Positions 16,876 through 26,426 of a DNA stretch of 64,000 bases are shown one piece after another. A program made the translations under genes and the position numbers. The notes beneath the pieces were generated by a model. That model made no database searches. It was not told the DNA's origin and saw nothing but the letters and a program-made list of their open reading frames with translations. Source of the stretch: an uncultured Muribaculaceae bacterium (GTDB lineage: Bacteria; Bacteroidota; Bacteroidia; Bacteroidales; Muribaculaceae); contig CAJTYH010000001.1 in the NCBI GenBank assembly GCA_910583675.1, forward strand, positions 148,897-212,896. The letters run 5' to 3'. How positions within the stretch are numbered: the stretch's first letter is position 1; each line of letters starts with the position of its first letter.

Positions 16876-18310
16876 CTTTTTCATCCTCGGCATAGGCGAT
16901 GTCTGGATGGCAGCCAGTGCCGTCAAAGCAGTGGGTGCATACGCACTCCTTGGGGAGGCCGATGCTTTCTATGAGAGTGTCTATCTTGCTGAACTCAAGG
17001 GTGGTGAGATCAAGACGACGGGCGATCTCGTCGACCAGGCGGCGGTATTCGGGTGTGCCGGGAGTCTTGTAGAGGTCGAGTTTTGCGGAAGCATCCCCCT
17101 CGAAGTCCTGTATGATGCGTCGTGTGATCAGCTCCATGTCGCTTTTGGAGGAGGTGAAGTTCACGAATTCGCATCCGTAGATGAGAGGGGGGCAGGATAT
17201 GCGTGCGTGCACCTCCTTGGCACCGCACTCGTAGAAGGTGCGCACGTTGTCGCGGAGCTGTGTACCGCGCACTATGGAATCGTCGCAGAATACCACCCTG
17301 CGTCCGTCAAGGATGGCGCGGTTGGGTATCAGCTTCATCTTTGCCACCAGGGCACGGCGCTCCTGGGTGCTGGGGGTGAAGCTGCGTGGCCAGGTGGGGG
17401 TGTATTTCAGCACGGCGCGGCAATATGGGATCTTGCGTCCGTCGGCATAGCCGAGGGCATGGCCGACACCGGAGTCAGGAATGCCGCACACGCAGTCGGC
17501 CTCCGTGGTGTCCTCCTCCCCCATACGGCGACCCGATTCCTCCCGCACTGCTTCGGCGTTTATGCCGAGGTAGTCGCTGGCCGGAAAGCCGTAGTAGACC
17601 CATAGGAAGGAGCATATCTGCTGACGTTTGGCCGGCTTTTGAAGCACCTCCATTTCGTCTGAGGTCAGTCTCACGATCTCGCCGGGACCGAGGTCGCGCA
17701 CCACTTTGTAGTCAAGGTTGGGGAATGCCGAGGACTCGGTTGTGGCAGCGTATGCCCCCTTCTTATGTCCGATCACTATGGGTGTGCGACCCATGTAGTC
17801 GCGGGCTGCGATGATGCCGTTCTCGGTGAGGATGAGCATCGAGCAGGAACCCTTTATTTTCTTGTATACAAGGTTGATGCCGTCAACGAAGGTGTCTCCC
17901 ATGTTTATCAGGAGGCCGATCACCTCGGTGGGATTTATGTTGTTGGACGACATCTCGCTGAAATGGATGCGCTGGTCTATAAGTTCGTCGGCGATCTCCC
18001 TGAGGTTGGTGATCTTGGCTACTGTGACGACTGCATAGCGCCCGAGGTGCGAGTTGATCAGTATCGGCTGTGGATCAGTGTCGCTTATGACTCCGATGCC
18101 CTCGTTTCCGATGAATTTCGGAAGATCTTCCTCGAATTTGGTGCGGAAGTAGCTGCGTTCAAGACTGTGGATCGCCCTTGTGAATCCTTTCTCGGGGTCG
18201 AAGGTTACCATGCCGGCGCGCCTGGTGCCGAGATGAGAGTTGTAGTCGATTCCGTAAAACAGGTCTGTAGCGCAGGGGCGCTTGGAGATTGTGCCGAAAA
18301 AGCCTCCCAT
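16841..18310 (-). CDS. PurF-like amidophosphoribosyltransferase homologue lacking the catalytic Cys
   Basis: 489 residues, homologous over the full length to glutamine PRPP amidotransferase. The phosphoribosyltransferase half is intact: the PRPP loop VFCDDSIVRGTQLRD and the CGIPDSGVGHALGYADG segment are conserved. The N-terminal Ntn-hydrolase half starts MGGFFGTIS instead of the MCGIxG of PurF, so the N-terminal Cys nucleophile is replaced by Gly and the RGQD motif is altered to LGTRRAG. Glutaminase activity is therefore unlikely. The protein may use free ammonia, another donor subunit, or do a different PRPP reaction. As far as I recall, Bacteroidota carry such a second PurF-like gene, so this is a conserved family, not a local mutation. 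The last residues EEVEKLRN are encoded by a dispersed intergenic repeat. It is transcribed from its own -7 box. Confidence 0.85.
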   Translation of the reverse strand: MGGFFGTISKRPCATDLFYGIDYNSHLGTRRAGMVTFDPEKGFTRAIHSLERSYFRTKFEEDLPKFIGNEGIGVISDTDPQPILINSHLGRYAVVTVAKITNLREIADELIDQRIHFSEMSSNNINPTEVIGLLINMGDTFVDGINLVYKKIKGSCSMLILTENGIIAARDYMGRTPIVIGHKKGAYAATTESSAFPNLDYKVVRDLGPGEIVRLTSDEMEVLQKPAKRQQICSFLWVYYGFPASDYLGINAEAVREESGRRMGEEDTTEADCVCGIPDSGVGHALGYADGRKIPYCRAVLKYTPTWPRSFTPSTQERRALVAKMKLIPNRAILDGRRVVFCDDSIVRGTQLRDNVRTFYECGAKEVHARISCPPLIYGCEFVNFTSSKSDMELITRRIIQDFEGDASAKLDLYKTPGTPEYRRLVDEIARRLDLTTLEFSKIDTLIESIGLPKECVCTHCFDGTGCHPDIAYAEDEKARNEEVEKLRN

Positions 18311-18354
18311 ATACGATAGTTTTTGAAAATTGGAAGTTTGTTTCAGAGAAAGTG

Positions 18355-18362
18355 CAAAGGTA
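18355..18362 (-). promoter_or_regulatory. -7 box of the PurF-like gene
   Basis: TACCTTTG on the minus strand, 45 bases before the ATG and just downstream of the hairpin that closes the preceding gene. Confidence 0.6.
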
Positions 18363-18363
18363 C

Positions 18364-18417
18364 AAAAAAAGCAGGTAGCTTGATCCCGTAATCCGGGAAA
18401 AAGCTACCTGCTTTTTT
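18364..18417. terminator. Bidirectional hairpin between GH76 and the PurF-like gene
   Basis: AAAAAAGCAGGTAGCTT pairs exactly with AAGCTACCTGCTTTTTT, with an inner TCCCG/CGGGA stem. It ends the mannanase transcript. Confidence 0.85.
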
Positions 18418-18445
18418 GTCAAAATCGCCTTAGAGGCATAATCGG

Positions 18446-20761
18446 CTACAGTGCGACTTTCGTAACGGTCACCGAGGAGGCTGAAACTGCACGTACCACG
18501 TAGATGCCATGCTGAAAGTTGCCGCTGATCTCACCGGCTGCAGACCTGTGGACGCATGTGCCGTCGGTAGAATAGACCTCTACCGTGGTATCTGCGTCGC
18601 CGGTCACGTATATGGTGCCGTTCTCCACGGTGATCTCCGGCTTGGCCATGTCGTCGGTGGCGATTGTCTCAAGGCCGGAGGAGGTGGTGTCGTAGAGTGC
18701 GAATCCGGCTACCTGCAGGTCGGATGCCCCGTTGTTGTCAATGAAGTTTATGCGATAATGGCGGTAAGGTTTCCCGGCGGCGGGATTTATGACCGCATAG
18801 TTGTCGTCGGTCAAGCCTGCGCGGCGCAACATGTCGACCGATTCGAACAGGAATAGGCCGCTGAGCAGGTTGGAAGAGAAGTATTTGCCGTCCTGTCCGC
18901 CGTTGTCGCCCCATTCGTTGCGTTCCGAGCGGTGTTTCCAGTCGGGCATGATCTTCAGTTCCGGTTTCCTGAGTGCGCAGTTGTAGAGGGAACGGGCATT
19001 TTCCACCAGGTATTGCGCGTAACGATACTGGCGCTCGGGGTCAAGGAAGCCGGAGAGCACCCAGTTTGTTATGTAGCGTATGTATATGCCCTTGAACATG
19101 CCGCCGTCTCCCACGCCTGATTCGCGCATTATGCCGTCGGGCGAGAACCATGTCTCAAACAGTGACTTGTCCATCAGATCCACGGCTATGTCGTAGTATT
19201 TCTGTTCCTTGGTTATGCGGTACAACTCAAGCAGTCCACCCACCCATGTGCCCTGGTTATAGGAGAATGTCCAGCCGCGGTTGTCGTTATGGGGGGAGTC
19301 CTTGATGAATCCGTCGTCGAAGCGCGAGTGTGTGAGCATCCAGTCGAATATCATTTTGGCCTTGTCAAGATACTCCTGTTCGCCGGTGATCTGGTAGAGC
19401 TTGGCCGCTCCTATAATGGCGGGAGCGTTGGAGCAGGAGTTCTTTCCGGTTCCGGTGCCGCTGTTCCAGCGTATTCCGCCGCCGTCCTCGTCGTTCCATC
19501 CGACCCAGATCCAGTCGAAGAGTTGTTTTGCCTCCTCGAGCCATTTGTCGCGTCCTGAGGTGAAGTTCTCATAGCCACGGATGCAAGCGAGGTTCATCCA
19601 TTCCATGTCGTCGTAGAATGAGTTCCAAAGGTCTTGCCGTCCGGCATCATATGCTGTATACATGCCTGTGCGGATGGAGTTGGCGGATGTCTGGTAGGTG
19701 CGGTTGCCGCTGCGGGCATATGCGTCAATGTATGCGTCTATGGCGTGTGCCATCCACCAGTAATTGTATCCGTAGTCCATCTTGTCTGGATCGGGATTCC
19801 ATGCGGCGATCAGGTACTGGCCGTTTCCCCATTTGCGCATGAAGTTCTTGCGTAGGCCGGAATGGATCTTGTCGGCAAGTCCGGCAAAGTCTATGTGTGC
19901 CTGCTGGTGCTCTCCAACGGGGCGTGTGGAGATCTGCCCTTCAGCGTCAAAGATCCCTTCGTTGCATCTGAGGTCAAGCGTAGTCCAGTTTTCGCCGTCG
20001 TTGGAGGCCAGAAGTTCCCATTCGGTTGGTCGCTGGGTTCTCGAAGCATAACGGTTGGAGGTGACGGAGTATGACCGAATAGCAGTGGGGGTGTCGAACG
20101 AGTATTGGATCCATGCGTCGCGCAGGCCGTTTTCTTTCGATACGTTCTTGAAGGTGACAGCTGTCTTTGGGTCGCGGTCGTCTACCGCATCCTGATTCTC
20201 TGCGAAAGCGGGCATTAGGTATGTGCCGTTTTCCCTCGTGGATATTGCATTGTCTGTCACCGGTATACCCATGAGTTGCAGTTCTGCCAGCTCGAGCGAT
20301 GTGCTGTTCGCTATCGCAGTGATTTCCACCTTGAAGGTGGCGTAGGCTTTTCCGACCGCCGATGCGCGGACAGTGCCGTTGGCGAATGGCATTTCTATGC
20401 TGACTGCGGAACCTGTGCGTGTAATGGCTTTCCAAGCACCGGTCTCCTCGTCAAGTCCGTACAAGGATACTTTGGTGGGAGCCATGTCCATGTTTTCTCC
20501 CGCCACAAGGTTCACTCCGTGCACGTACCATGGTTGTGCGAGGGTGAATATCATTGAGGCGGATGTGGCGTTGTCAAGATGGAAGATGGTGGACTCGTCG
20601 CCGTCGAAAAGGCTTTCGGCGTTCGACGGTATGGAGGATCCTTCTATTTCCATCCGGCACCCTGTCAATGCATTGTCCGTTGCAAGGGACTGTTGCGCAG
20701 CTGTCGGTATGATCGGAAGCGCAGTCAACAGGGCGGCTATGGATATGTTTTTCTTGTTCAT
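18446..20761 (-). CDS. GH76 endo-alpha-1,6-mannanase with two F5/8-type-C domains and C-terminal tail
   Basis: 771 residues. A signal peptide is followed by two discoidin-like (F5/8 type C) domains (about 25-170 and 172-290); the second contains RPTEWELLASNDGENWTTLD. The GH76 (alpha/alpha)6 domain spans about 300-665. It contains the paired Asp of FYDDMEWMNLA expected for GH76 catalysis, plus GGIRWN and the KNSCSNAPAI segment shared with the second GH76 in this window. GH76 enzymes cut the alpha-1,6 backbone of fungal mannan. The last 70 residues (VEVYSTDGTCVHRS, HGIYVVRAVSASS, VTKVAL) form a Por-secretion-like tail, so the enzyme is probably secreted or held at the surface. It follows the GH38 gene by 20 bases, so the two share an operon. 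Confidence 0.9.
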   Translation of the reverse strand: MNKKNISIAALLTALPIIPTAAQQSLATDNALTGCRMEIEGSSIPSNAESLFDGDESTIFHLDNATSASMIFTLAQPWYVHGVNLVAGENMDMAPTKVSLYGLDEETGAWKAITRTGSAVSIEMPFANGTVRASAVGKAYATFKVEITAIANSTSLELAELQLMGIPVTDNAISTRENGTYLMPAFAENQDAVDDRDPKTAVTFKNVSKENGLRDAWIQYSFDTPTAIRSYSVTSNRYASRTQRPTEWELLASNDGENWTTLDLRCNEGIFDAEGQISTRPVGEHQQAHIDFAGLADKIHSGLRKNFMRKWGNGQYLIAAWNPDPDKMDYGYNYWWMAHAIDAYIDAYARSGNRTYQTSANSIRTGMYTAYDAGRQDLWNSFYDDMEWMNLACIRGYENFTSGRDKWLEEAKQLFDWIWVGWNDEDGGGIRWNSGTGTGKNSCSNAPAIIGAAKLYQITGEQEYLDKAKMIFDWMLTHSRFDDGFIKDSPHNDNRGWTFSYNQGTWVGGLLELYRITKEQKYYDIAVDLMDKSLFETWFSPDGIMRESGVGDGGMFKGIYIRYITNWVLSGFLDPERQYRYAQYLVENARSLYNCALRKPELKIMPDWKHRSERNEWGDNGGQDGKYFSSNLLSGLFLFESVDMLRRAGLTDDNYAVINPAAGKPYRHYRINFIDNNGASDLQVAGFALYDTTSSGLETIATDDMAKPEITVENGTIYVTGDADTTVEVYSTDGTCVHRSAAGEISGNFQHGIYVVRAVSASSVTVTKVAL

Positions 20762-20781
20762 GGTAGTCTTGTTTTGCGTGT

Positions 20782-23700
20782 TTATTTTGATACGCCGAAC
20801 TCATAGATTCGGGCGTTGCGGCCGTCGGCTCCCTGAACGGGCTGTATCACATTCAGACGGAGATAGCGCACGTTCTGTGGTGTCTCAAGCCGTTTGGTGA
20901 CGATGTTGCGCTTGTTGCCGGTGAAGAAGTCAAGTGTGCGCCATTCCTCATCGGTGGCGTTGCGACCCTGCAGGAGGCATGAGGAGGTGACGTAGGCTAT
21001 GTTCTCGCGTGCTGCGTTCACCACCTTCCAGGAGTTGATCTCAGTGGGTTCGCCAAGGTCGAAGTCCACATAGGAGGGTACGCCGGAAGTGTCGCACCAT
21101 TTTGTGGTCTCGTCGCCGTCTACCAGCATGGTCGGATGCTCCTTGTCATTGACGAATCCGGTCCAGCCTATGATATGCTCCGGCTTCAGGATATTGTTGA
21201 AGTTGGAGGCTGTGAGATCCGGCTCGGTGCGTCCGCTTATGATGGATGTGCGGAACAGGTCGTTGGCCGCTACTGTTGCTCCGTTGTCGTCGTTGGTGGC
21301 TGTGGCGGCGAATATAACTACCTCGGGATTGTCGGGAAGTATGATTTCTGTAGCCTTTGCGGGTATGTCGACAGGGAAGCTGAACATGTAGGTGAACTCA
21401 TACGGGCAGTCTCCGTCAGCGCTGTGGCGATGGGTGCCGGCATATGCCACTTCTGCATCAGTGAGATAGCCGGTTGTGTGCCCTTCATGTCCCCACTGGC
21501 CGATGAAGCCGGTGTAGGAGGGGACTGTCAATGTGGTGGTATTGTTGCCGGCACGCACGTCGCATTTCACGGAAGATCCGTCCTTGGCGGCAGCCGCCAG
21601 GAGGTAGAGGCGGTTGAATTTGTGTCCCTCCGGCAGACGCAAGGTGTCACCTTCGCACTTCATGCCGTTGAGAAGCTCCTTGTTTTCAAGTTTGAAGGGG
21701 ACGTTGCCCACTTTGAGTTCTGCGGGAACGAGTTCCGCCGCGTAAGAGTATCCTCCCTCGAAATCTCCGTCGGAAGCGAACTGGTTCCAGCTGAAGCAGC
21801 GCTTGTCGAAGTCAAGCTGCAGCGGCATGTGGTCTATCGCTTCCGTGGCCTTGCGGTTGAGTTTCACCTTGAAGGTTTTTACGCCGTTGGGCTTGATGGT
21901 GAGATTGAGGGTGTTGCCCGAGAAGTCTGCGTTTCCGATGGTCTTTTCCGTGCCGTCGGCTTCTGCGGCCTGGGCTATATCCGATGCGAATGTGAGGCGG
22001 GCGTTCTGTGCGTCCTTGCCGCCGGTCTCATATACTCGCACTACATACTCGTCGGAGTTTTCAGCTTTCTTGAGCGCCTTGATGGCCACGTTGCCGTTGT
22101 CAATGGATGCGAGGGAGAACTCGCGTCCCAGTTCACCGGCGTGCTTGGCGGTGATGAACGGCTTCACACGCTGGTTGAGCAGTTCGGCCTCGCGGCATGT
22201 CTCGGCTTTGGCAAGCGCTCCGGCGTGGGGACGGAGGCTGTAGGTGAATGTGTGGTGTCCGAAGTCCTGACGATCCTGATATGCATATCCGCCTTTGGTT
22301 TTTGGCGTGTGGAGCAGTGTGAGACGCAGGGTGTTGTTGTCGGGCTTGTCCCATCCATACTTGCAGTCGTTCATCACTGTCACTCCGTAACTGTCTGAAG
22401 AGTCGGTGAGGTCAGCCCACTGCTGTGCGTACACCTCGTAGGCTGTCTTGGTGTTGTTTCCGCGTTTCACGGCTCCGATGCCGAGGTCGTATGTCGCCAT
22501 TTCGTTGTCAAGGGCAAGGGGGAATTCGGCTTTGAGCAGCGAATTTGTGGACAGCCAGTCAACTTCGTTGTAGAAGTCTATGCGGTCAGCCAGTGTGCCT
22601 TCGTGCAGACGGACATACTGTGTGAAACGGGAGTCTCCGTGGGTCTTGCTGATGCGCAGGGTCTTGCGCAGGGGGCCGTCCTCGACCATCGCCATTTCCA
22701 CGTTTTCAGTGATCGACTGCGGCTCCGCGTCGATGGCATCCTTGATTATCTCCCATGCCGGCCAAGCGAACGATTCGTTCTCGGTGAACAGTGCCAGACG
22801 GATTGCCTTGCCATCCTTGACAAGTTCGCGCGAGTTGGCCTTGTCGTAGAGTGATGTGATGTCGCCGTTGCGGTCGAATGTAAGTCGGTATAGAGAGTTC
22901 TCGAATGTGCCGGAATTGTTTATCGGTGCGTTGGTGCCGTTTCCTGACAGGCGCACGTCGTATACGGCGTAACCGTTGGCTGGAACGGTGGCTGCCGCAA
23001 GGATCCTGGCGTTTCCGTTCTCGAATCCGAGAACCTGTGCCTTTGTCTTTTTACCCGACGCATCATATACTTCTGCGGTTTTGGGGAGGCGCTTGGCGGG
23101 AATGTTCATCTCCACGAAATCCGTCACAGGTGTACCGAGGGCGTTGAACAGCACCACGGGAGTGCCTTTTACGCGGGTGTCCATCTTTGAGGCCACGGCG
23201 CCTACGGCCTGTGTGACAGTCCCGGAGAAGTCCTTGAGTGAGAGCAGCTCGTCGTTCCATGAAAATTCATAGGCACGGGGAATGCTGGTGCCGGTAAGGT
23301 CGTCATGGAACTGGTGGAATATGAATCGCTGCCATGCGGTGGTGAGTTTGTCGGAAGGGTATTCCATCAACCCGAGCAGTTCGGCTCCCACGGCGGCGCG
23401 TTCAGCTGCGTCGCCAAGCTGTTCGTTCTGGCGGTTGTAGAGCTTCATGGCTGCTTGTGAGGTGTAGCAGCCTGTGCCATGCACATCCATCAGCAGTTCG
23501 CCGTCATGTACGGGAAGTTCGGGATGTTTGTCGTAGGGGAGGAAATCCTTGAAGACCTGGTCGCTGGTGGCGCTGACTATCTCCACAGGGCCGTTCCCCT
23601 TGATGCCGCGTTCCACGGCAGCTACGGAAGTGATAGTGGGCGAACCGCCTATGTCGCCCGTTCCGTAGTATCGGTAGACCATGTTCAGCGGGGTCTCCGT

Positions 23701-24423
23701 CGCGTTTTTCTGCAAAGACTCGTTGTGGCTCAGGTCTTCGAGATCCCAGCGGCGGCCGTAGTCGTATCCATGCGCCATCATTATGGTTGCGCCGTCTACT
23801 CCGTGCCACAGACCTATCGTGAACGGGTAGCGCCTGTCGCCGTCATAGAAGGGGTGCACGCGCCATCCCAGTTTCTGCGATGAGAAACCTATGAGACCGC
23901 AGTGGTTGGCGACGGTGGGAAGCGTCCATCCGAAACCGAAGCAGTCGGGGAGGAATATGTCCGTACTCTCCACTCCGAATTCGTTGCGGTAGAACTGCTG
24001 GCCGAGCATTATGTTGCGTATGGCGGATTCGGTGGAGGGGACTATGGCGTCGGTGGCATCCCAGCTCGCGCCGCTTATGTGCCAGCGTCCGTTTTTGATG
24101 TAGTCCTTCATCTCCTCGTATTCGCGGGGATAGTATTCCTTCATCCAGGCGTATTTCACGCCACCCTCGAAGTTGAACACGTAGTTGGGGAATTTTTTCA
24201 GGAGAAAGAGGTTCTGGTTGATGGTGTTCCACACATATTCCTTGATGGTGGTCTGTATGTCCCAATTCCATTGCGTATCCAGGTGGGCATCCGCCACCAT
24301 GTAGGCTTTGGTTCGTTCCGGAGTGTTGTTCTCGCCGGCCGCCTGCGGTGCGCCCTGACATGTGGCTCCTACAGCCACGAGGGTTGCCGTCAAGGCTGAT
24401 AATCGTTTTGCAATACTTGTCAT
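20782..24423 (-). CDS. GH38 alpha-mannosidase with C-terminal F5/8-type-C domain
   Basis: 1213 residues from the ATG at 24423, chosen because it begins a Sec signal (MTSIAKRLSALTATLVAVGA); an upstream in-frame start at 24510 would add 29 residues in front of it. The GH38 domain has the zinc ligands in ADAHLDTQWNWD (His47, Asp49) and the nucleophile Asp in FLPDCFGFGW near residue 160, followed by the all-beta C-terminal mannosidase region. The last 130 residues form an F5/8-type-C domain (PSYVDFDLGEPTEINSWKVV). GH38 enzymes remove alpha-linked mannose residues. With GH76 and GH125 neighbours the substrate is most likely fungal or yeast alpha-mannan side chains. There is no Cys lipobox, so it is periplasmic or exported. 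It is first in a two-gene operon with GH76. Confidence 0.92.
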   Translation of the reverse strand: MTSIAKRLSALTATLVAVGATCQGAPQAAGENNTPERTKAYMVADAHLDTQWNWDIQTTIKEYVWNTINQNLFLLKKFPNYVFNFEGGVKYAWMKEYYPREYEEMKDYIKNGRWHISGASWDATDAIVPSTESAIRNIMLGQQFYRNEFGVESTDIFLPDCFGFGWTLPTVANHCGLIGFSSQKLGWRVHPFYDGDRRYPFTIGLWHGVDGATIMMAHGYDYGRRWDLEDLSHNESLQKNATETPLNMVYRYYGTGDIGGSPTITSVAAVERGIKGNGPVEIVSATSDQVFKDFLPYDKHPELPVHDGELLMDVHGTGCYTSQAAMKLYNRQNEQLGDAAERAAVGAELLGLMEYPSDKLTTAWQRFIFHQFHDDLTGTSIPRAYEFSWNDELLSLKDFSGTVTQAVGAVASKMDTRVKGTPVVLFNALGTPVTDFVEMNIPAKRLPKTAEVYDASGKKTKAQVLGFENGNARILAAATVPANGYAVYDVRLSGNGTNAPINNSGTFENSLYRLTFDRNGDITSLYDKANSRELVKDGKAIRLALFTENESFAWPAWEIIKDAIDAEPQSITENVEMAMVEDGPLRKTLRISKTHGDSRFTQYVRLHEGTLADRIDFYNEVDWLSTNSLLKAEFPLALDNEMATYDLGIGAVKRGNNTKTAYEVYAQQWADLTDSSDSYGVTVMNDCKYGWDKPDNNTLRLTLLHTPKTKGGYAYQDRQDFGHHTFTYSLRPHAGALAKAETCREAELLNQRVKPFITAKHAGELGREFSLASIDNGNVAIKALKKAENSDEYVVRVYETGGKDAQNARLTFASDIAQAAEADGTEKTIGNADFSGNTLNLTIKPNGVKTFKVKLNRKATEAIDHMPLQLDFDKRCFSWNQFASDGDFEGGYSYAAELVPAELKVGNVPFKLENKELLNGMKCEGDTLRLPEGHKFNRLYLLAAAAKDGSSVKCDVRAGNNTTTLTVPSYTGFIGQWGHEGHTTGYLTDAEVAYAGTHRHSADGDCPYEFTYMFSFPVDIPAKATEIILPDNPEVVIFAATATNDDNGATVAANDLFRTSIISGRTEPDLTASNFNNILKPEHIIGWTGFVNDKEHPTMLVDGDETTKWCDTSGVPSYVDFDLGEPTEINSWKVVNAARENIAYVTSSCLLQGRNATDEEWRTLDFFTGNKRNIVTKRLETPQNVRYLRLNVIQPVQGADGRNARIYEFGVSK

Positions 24424-24464
24424 ATGGTTGAGTTTGTCACGGTTGATTGGTTTTTTGGATACAA

Positions 24465-24472
24465 CAAAGTTA
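24465..24472 (-). promoter_or_regulatory. -7 box of the GH38-GH76 operon
   Basis: TAACTTTG on the minus strand, 42 bases upstream of the chosen GH38 ATG. It lies inside the 5' extension of the longer frame, which supports the start at 24423. Confidence 0.6.
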
Positions 24473-24589
24473 GGCATAATCCTTGGTTTTACGCCCAATA
24501 TTTGTGCCAAATAAGTCCTCTATTCCGACATGTCGGAGCCGTTTCCCATTGATCTGCCGTTGTCTGCGGGCAACGGGCTGAAAACATCA

Positions 24590-24621
24590 ATCCCGCCCTT
24601 CCTGTGTGAGGAGGGCGGGAT
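24590..24621 (-). terminator. Hairpin after GH125
   Basis: ATCCCGCCC and GGGCGGGAT form a 9-bp stem in the 312-base gap between GH125 and the GH38 promoter. The rest of that gap shows no gene. Confidence 0.6.
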
Positions 24622-24735
24622 GTGTGGCGTTGGTAAGACGCCTTGATCGCAACAATTCTGAATAACCCTAATAATTGTACCTTCTGATATCCTATCTATC
24701 TTCTAACTTTCGTCTTTTTTATGTTGCCTTGTATC

Positions 24736-26202
24736 TTATGCCTTTATGGAGTTGAGCAGGTCAAGTTTTCCTTCGTTTATGAGCTTGGTTATAAGTTCTC
24801 CGAAGAGGGTGTTCTGCCATGCGAACCAGGGGCGAGTGAAGTCGTTCGGATCGTCCACGTTGAATGATTCATGCATGAAGCCGAGGCCTGCGTCGGTGTT
24901 GAGGAGCATGGTGATGCAGTCGCGGATCTCGTTGTCGTCGGTGGATGTGAAGGCGCGCATCATGATGCTCATTGGCCATGCCATGTAGTAACCGATGTGG
25001 GGGCCGCCGATCCCTTCACCCTTTTCGCCTCGGAAGAAGTAGGGGTTGTTCTCGCTCCATACCAGACGGCGGGTGTTCTGGTATATCGGATCGTTGGGAT
25101 CCATGCCGTCAAGGTATGGCATCGCAAGGAGACTGGGTACGTTTGCGTCGTCCATGAGGAGCGAGTTGCCGAAACCGTCCACTTCAAATGCGTATACCTT
25201 ACCGTGCTGGGGATGGTTTACCACGGCATGCTTCTTGAGCGCGGCTTCCACTTCGTCGGCAAGGGCGTTGCAGCGTCCTGCGAATTCCGCGTTGTTGTTA
25301 ACATCCTTGAGGATCTCGGCTGCCTTGCGGAGGGATGCCACCGCGAAGAAGTTGGAGGGAACGAGGTATTGAAGCGTAGTGGCGTCGTCGGAGGGGCGGA
25401 AACTTGACACGATCAGGCCGCAGGGCTTTACGGGAGCGCCCCAGCCGTCGTTGTTCAGGGTGTCAAGGGCGCGGTCTGTCTTGCGTTTGAACTGGTACTT
25501 CCCCCTGTCGTTCTTGCGTTGTTGATCGATGAAGGTATTGTAGATGTTCTCCATCGCCATAAGCCATTCCTCGTCGAATATGCTTGCGTCTCCGGTCTCT
25601 TTCCAGTAGGCATATGCCAGTCGCAGGGGGTAGCACAGTGAGTCTATCTCCCATTTGCGCTCATGGATCTCCGGCTTCATGTCTGTGAAGTCGCTCATCC
25701 ATTCGCCGCCGGTGGGGCCGTCGTTGAATGCGTTGGCATACGGATCTATGATAATGCACTTGAACTGGCGGCGGATCACTCCTTCAAGCATGTCCTTGAG
25801 TTCCTTGTCCTCGTTCGCCAACTGTATGTAAGGCCACACCTGCGCTCCCGAGTCGCGCAGCCACATCGCGTGTATGTCGCCTGTATATACGAACGTGTCG
25901 TGGTGGCCGTCCTTCCCCTTGCGGTAGTGTACGGTAGTGTCAAGGGTGTTAGGGAAGCAATTCTCGAACATCCAGGCCAGTTTGGGATTGGTGAGCATGG
26001 ACTTCACTTTGGCGATATGCTTCTCTACCGCCTTTGACTTGAAAAGGCGGTCTCCCTTTGCCGGACGCTTGGTCTTGGTATAGTCGGGAGTGACAGTCAC
26101 GGCGGTATTGTCGGCGGCGCATACGGGGACGGGAGCCGCGTAAGCGTCTGTGGGGATTAAAAAAGCTGCTGTTGCTGCAAGGGCTAAGGAGATTGATCTC
26201 AT
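24736..26202 (-). CDS. GH125 exo-alpha-1,6-mannosidase
   Basis: 488 residues with an N-terminal Sec signal (MRSISLALAATAAFLIPTDA). The body matches GH125 metal-independent exo-alpha-1,6-mannosidases throughout: FENCFPNTLDTTV, the YTGDIHAMWLRDSGAQVWPY segment with its catalytic-region Asp, FNDGPTGGEW, KWEIDSLCYPLRLAYAYWK, and GGPHIGYYMAWPMSIMMRAF. These enzymes trim mannose from the non-reducing end of alpha-1,6-linked mannan chains. The gene lies between the GH38 operon and a GH76 lipoprotein on the same strand, with gaps over 200 bases on both sides, so separate transcripts are possible. It likely acts in the periplasm on oligosaccharides released by the GH76 enzymes. Confidence 0.93.
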   Translation of the reverse strand: MRSISLALAATAAFLIPTDAYAAPVPVCAADNTAVTVTPDYTKTKRPAKGDRLFKSKAVEKHIAKVKSMLTNPKLAWMFENCFPNTLDTTVHYRKGKDGHHDTFVYTGDIHAMWLRDSGAQVWPYIQLANEDKELKDMLEGVIRRQFKCIIIDPYANAFNDGPTGGEWMSDFTDMKPEIHERKWEIDSLCYPLRLAYAYWKETGDASIFDEEWLMAMENIYNTFIDQQRKNDRGKYQFKRKTDRALDTLNNDGWGAPVKPCGLIVSSFRPSDDATTLQYLVPSNFFAVASLRKAAEILKDVNNNAEFAGRCNALADEVEAALKKHAVVNHPQHGKVYAFEVDGFGNSLLMDDANVPSLLAMPYLDGMDPNDPIYQNTRRLVWSENNPYFFRGEKGEGIGGPHIGYYMAWPMSIMMRAFTSTDDNEIRDCITMLLNTDAGLGFMHESFNVDDPNDFTRPWFAWQNTLFGELITKLINEGKLDLLNSIKA

Positions 26203-26426
26203 TTCTGAAATGTTTGATGTTTGTGTTTTAGGGAGAGGGATGATTGGGGAGAGTTTGGGGAGAGAGGAGATTCTTTCCTTGAAATGTCGTGAGAGGGAGT
26301 GATTGGTGGGTTATGTAGGGAGGTGAAGCCGATTGCACATTCCGTAGACCGTAGATGGGCGTATGTAATCGGAATGGCTGCTTGCTTAATTGATAAGCGG
26401 TATTGTTTTGGCGGCAGGGATATTGC
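26203..26426. other. Intergenic gap with purine-rich direct repeats
   Basis: 224 bases with no gene. The plus strand from 26228 to 26320 is strongly purine-biased, with repeated GGGAGAG and GGGGAGAG words. CATTCCG/CGGAATG form a short inverted repeat near 26340-26375. Function unknown. Confidence 0.5.

Noticed and set aside
21136..22398. 420-codon open frame opposite GH38
   Set aside because: Antisense shadow of a clearly conserved GH38 gene.
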